Of a DNA stretch of 64,000 nt, positions 61,823-64,000 are shown piece by piece. Position 1 is the stretch's first letter; each line of letters starts with the position of its first letter. A program made the translations under genes and the position numbers. The stretch spans positions 4,196,001 to 4,260,000 of the forward strand of contig NZ_CP108569.1 in assembly GCF_036010505.1 (NCBI RefSeq), read 5' to 3'. This DNA is from Streptomyces sp. NBC_01197 (GTDB lineage Bacteria > Actinomycetota > Actinomycetes > Streptomycetales > Streptomycetaceae). A model generated the notes under the pieces. It ran no database searches. It was not told where the DNA came from and saw only the letters and a list, made by a program, of their open reading frames with translations.

Positions 61823-62686
61823 TCACGGCTTCCTGTCCCGAGGGTGTGCGCACAACCGGTCCAATGCCGACTGGCTGTCATCGTCCGCGGCGCGGTAGAT
61901 CACCAACCGCTGGTCCGGATCCTGAAGTGGCATCAGCACTTCGAAATCCACCGCGATCACACCGATGTCAGGATGTCGCAGCACTTTGTGCCCACGGCCG
62001 TTGACCTTGATGTCCCGCTCGGCCCACAATCGCGCGAATTCCTCGTCATGGGCGATGAATTCGGCGATGAGGTCGGTCAACGCCTGGTCCTCCGGATAGG
62101 CGGCCCACGCGGCGCGCAGGTGAGCGACCCCCTCCCGTACGACGCGTTCGCGGTCGACATAGAGCTCACGCACCTTCGGATGCATCAGGCACAGCCACAT
62201 CGAATTGCGCTGCGACGGCGGCAGGGTGTCGAAATCCAGTAGCAGCCCCGCCATTTCGCCGTTCCAGGCCAGGATGTCGTAGCGGTGGTTCATCAGCATG
62301 GCCGGCAGCGGCGACAGATCGGCGACCAACCGGGCCAGCGAAGGCGCGGCAGTGGTGGCGAGCTTGTCGGCGTTGCGGGGGCGTTGTCGGGCCAGGTTGA
62401 AGAGGTAGGCGCGTTCGCCGGAGGCCAGGCGCAGCGCACGGGCCAGCGCCTCCACCACGTCCGCTGAGGGCCGCAGCCCGCGGCCCTGTTCCAGCCGTAC
62501 GACGTAGTCGGTACTGACCCCGGCCAGTTCGGCGACCTCTTCGCGGCGCAGGCCCGGGGTCCGCCGGGCCTGCCGACGCGACGGCAGGTCGAAGTCGTCC
62601 GGATCCAGGCGCTCGCGCCGGGCCCGCAGAAACGCAGCCAACTCCTGTGTCGTGTCCACGGTTGTCGTGTCCGCGGTTCGGGTCAT
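61823..62686 (-). CDS. XRE-family regulator with MmyB-like ligand domain
   Basis: 287 aa. Helix-turn-helix GLRREEVAELAGVSTDYVVRLEQGRG with the variable second helix, then the PAS-like MmyB domain (ERAYLFNLARQRP, LSPLPAMLMNHRYDILAWNG, LCLMHPKVRELYVD in shortened view). These regulators are often next to redox enzymes that they control. It is divergent from the aldo/keto reductase gene, sharing a 119-bp region. Confidence 0.9.
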   Translation of the reverse strand: MTRTADTTTVDTTQELAAFLRARRERLDPDDFDLPSRRQARRTPGLRREEVAELAGVSTDYVVRLEQGRGLRPSADVVEALARALRLASGERAYLFNLARQRPRNADKLATTAAPSLARLVADLSPLPAMLMNHRYDILAWNGEMAGLLLDFDTLPPSQRNSMWLCLMHPKVRELYVDRERVVREGVAHLRAAWAAYPEDQALTDLIAEFIAHDEEFARLWAERDIKVNGRGHKVLRHPDIGVIAVDFEVLMPLQDPDQRLVIYRAADDDSQSALDRLCAHPRDRKP

Positions 62687-62805
62687 CACGTTCGATCAAC
62701 AGTCAGGGTAGGACTGGCATTCCCAGGAACTTCTCTCCCTTATCCCGGGCTCGCGGCGGTCACAGACTTGTTTCCGGCAACGGATCACAAGCACAGGAGG
62801 ACACG

Positions 62806-63870
62806 ATGTCGCTCACCCTCGGAACTTACCGACTGCTGGGCCGCTCCGGGCTGCGGGTCTCACCGCTGGCGCTGGGCGCGGCGACCTTCGGTACCGAATG
62901 GGGCTGGGGCGCCGAACAGGACGAGGCGCGCAAGCTGTTCGACCTCTACGTGGAGCGCGGCGGCAATTTCATCGACACCGCCAGCACCTACACCCATGGC
63001 AGCTCAGAGCGCCTGCTGGGCGAATTCACCCGCGACAACCGCGAAAGCCTGGTGCTCTCGACGAAATACTCGACGCTGCGCAGGCCCGGCGATCCGAATT
63101 CCGGGGGCAGCCACCGCAAGAGCCTGTTCGCTTCGGTGGAATCCAGTCTGCGACAGCTGAATACGGACTACATCGATCTGCTCTACCTACACATGTGGGA
63201 TCCCACGACGCCGGTCGAGGAGATCCTGCGCGGCATGGACGATCTGGTCCGGCAGGGCAAGGTCCTGTACGTGGCGATCTCCAACGCCCCGGCCTGGCAG
63301 GTGTCGCGCATGCAGGCGATCGCCGATCTGCGCGGCTGGTCGCCGCTGGTCGCGCTGCAGATCGAATACAGCCTGATCGAGCGTGCCGGGGAACGTGACC
63401 TGATCCCCATGGCGCGCGAGATGGGTCTTGGGGTGGCCCCGTGGTCACCGCTGGCAGGCGGGGTGCTCACCGGCAAGTACAGCCGCGACGACCTGACCGC
63501 GGCTGACGTCGCATCCGGCGACGGCACCCGCAGAAGCGTCACCATCGCAGGCGGCGCGCTCACCGAACGCAATCTCGCGATCGTGGACGCCGTGAAGGAG
63601 GTCGCTGCGGAGCTGGGCCGCACAGCCGCCCAGGTCGCGCTGGCCTGGACCTTGCAGAACCCGGGCGTGACCGCACCGACCATCGGCGCCCGCACCCCCG
63701 CGCAGTTGGAGGACAATCTGGGCGCCCTGGAGGTCGACTTCACCGCCGCCCAACTGGCCCGCCTCGACGAGGCCAGCGCGATAGAACTCGGCTTCCCGCA
63801 CGACATGCTCGCCGGCGACTTGGCCCGTACGCTGATCCACGGCGAGCTGGAGGTCGAAACCCGCCGCTGA
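62806..63870 (+). CDS. Aldo/keto reductase
   Basis: 354 aa, TIM barrel. The catalytic tetrad can be read: Asp in FIDTAS, Tyr in TYTHGSSE, Lys in VLSTKYS and His in YLHMWD. NADPH-binding sequences follow (VAPWSPLAGGVLTGKYS and IGARTPAQLEDNLGA). It reduces aldehydes or ketones; substrate unknown. An AGGAGGACACG ribosome-binding site sets the start at 62806. Its MmyB-type XRE neighbour probably regulates it. Confidence 0.93.
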   Translation: MSLTLGTYRLLGRSGLRVSPLALGAATFGTEWGWGAEQDEARKLFDLYVERGGNFIDTASTYTHGSSERLLGEFTRDNRESLVLSTKYSTLRRPGDPNSGGSHRKSLFASVESSLRQLNTDYIDLLYLHMWDPTTPVEEILRGMDDLVRQGKVLYVAISNAPAWQVSRMQAIADLRGWSPLVALQIEYSLIERAGERDLIPMAREMGLGVAPWSPLAGGVLTGKYSRDDLTAADVASGDGTRRSVTIAGGALTERNLAIVDAVKEVAAELGRTAAQVALAWTLQNPGVTAPTIGARTPAQLEDNLGALEVDFTAAQLARLDEASAIELGFPHDMLAGDLARTLIHGELEVETRR

Positions 63871-64000
63871 GCCACCCGCTGATACCGGCTGCGGAGCCAG
63901 CCCAGCGCCCCGGCGAGGGCGCGGGTGAGCACGGTGGCGAACCGGTCGTTGGGTACGCCGCCTTCGGGCGTCTTGGCGCCCCTGGTCCGTTTCGCCAGGC
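63871..64000. other. 130 bp after the aldo/keto reductase, no confident gene
   Basis: A minus-strand frame (KRTRGAKTPEGGVPNDRFAT then VLTRALAGALGWLRSRYQR) is open with GC-rich third positions, and could be the end of a gene coming from beyond the window, but it runs on antisense to the reductase without a stop before 63183, so I do not call it. Confidence 0.25.

Noticed and set aside
63183..64000. Minus-strand gene entering from the right edge
   Set aside because: The open frame continues antisense through the aldo/keto reductase with no stop before 63183; not enough sequence to support it.

Overview
High-GC actinobacterial chromosome, almost certainly Streptomyces. Supporting signs are strong GC at third codon positions, frequent GTG starts, a DasR-type operator at a nagA/ROK-kinase operon, paired CIRCE elements before a groEL without groES, an S-box leader on thrC, DUF397/XRE pairs and a HelD-type helicase. 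From memory, the order of conserved genes resembles the S. coelicolor neighbourhood around cdgB, nagA, otsA/otsB, thrC and groEL2; this was not aligned here.

Layout. 0-8.4 kb: the edge of an MFS gene, an FAD oxidoreductase, a pentapeptide-repeat protein, an M1 peptidase lipoprotein, TerD, ArfB-type release factor, flavin reductase and a GAF-PAS-GGDEF cyclase (CdgB-like). 8.5-14.5 kb: a membrane-anchored sugar-binding-like protein, a PfkB sugar kinase, the ROK kinase-nagA operon with a DasR-type site, a divergent solute-binding lipoprotein and a DUF3263 protein. 14.6-19.8 kb: osmolyte genes (otsB, otsA, an APC permease, a glucosyl-3-phosphoglycerate synthase). 20-24.4 kb: SAM riboswitch-thrC-cysO, a cold-shock protein, CIRCE-controlled groEL. 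24.4-27.6 kb: Uma2 protein, HTH protein, alpha/beta hydrolase, small ORF.

27.6-42.1 kb is an accessory island and the main discovery. After a 168-bp element with perfect 22-bp terminal inverted repeats, a 15-bp periodic repeat array and a long hairpin, a coherent biosynthetic cluster begins: a 66-aa peptide, a ThyX homologue, a LOG-type nucleotide phosphoribohydrolase, an isopenicillin-N-synthase-fold 2OG oxygenase, an ATP-grasp ligase, an NCS2 nucleobase permease, two paralogous LuxR-type regulators, then ATP-grasp, MFS, ATP-grasp, ATP-grasp and a second 2OG oxygenase of the amino-acid hydroxylase type. My reading: ThyX methylates a uridine nucleotide at C5, LOG releases the modified base (thymine), the oxygenase oxidises its methyl group as thymine-7-hydroxylase does, and ATP-grasp ligases join the resulting carboxylate to amino acids, giving a nucleobase-capped peptide exported by the MFS and/or NCS2 protein. 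This is inference from families and gene order; I know of no described pathway with this set.

42.1-64 kb: a PPOX-fold protein, a thioesterase, a scarred DUF397/XRE locus, an NlpC/P60 endopeptidase, a HigBA/RelE-like toxin-antitoxin pair with its operator, a murR-murQ-murP-like amino-sugar operon, DUF4031 and Uma2 proteins, MFS pumps, CutC, a HelD-like helicase, a TetR-controlled DHA2 efflux pump with a four-box operator array, a DUF4232-like lipoprotein and an XRE regulator divergent from an aldo/keto reductase.
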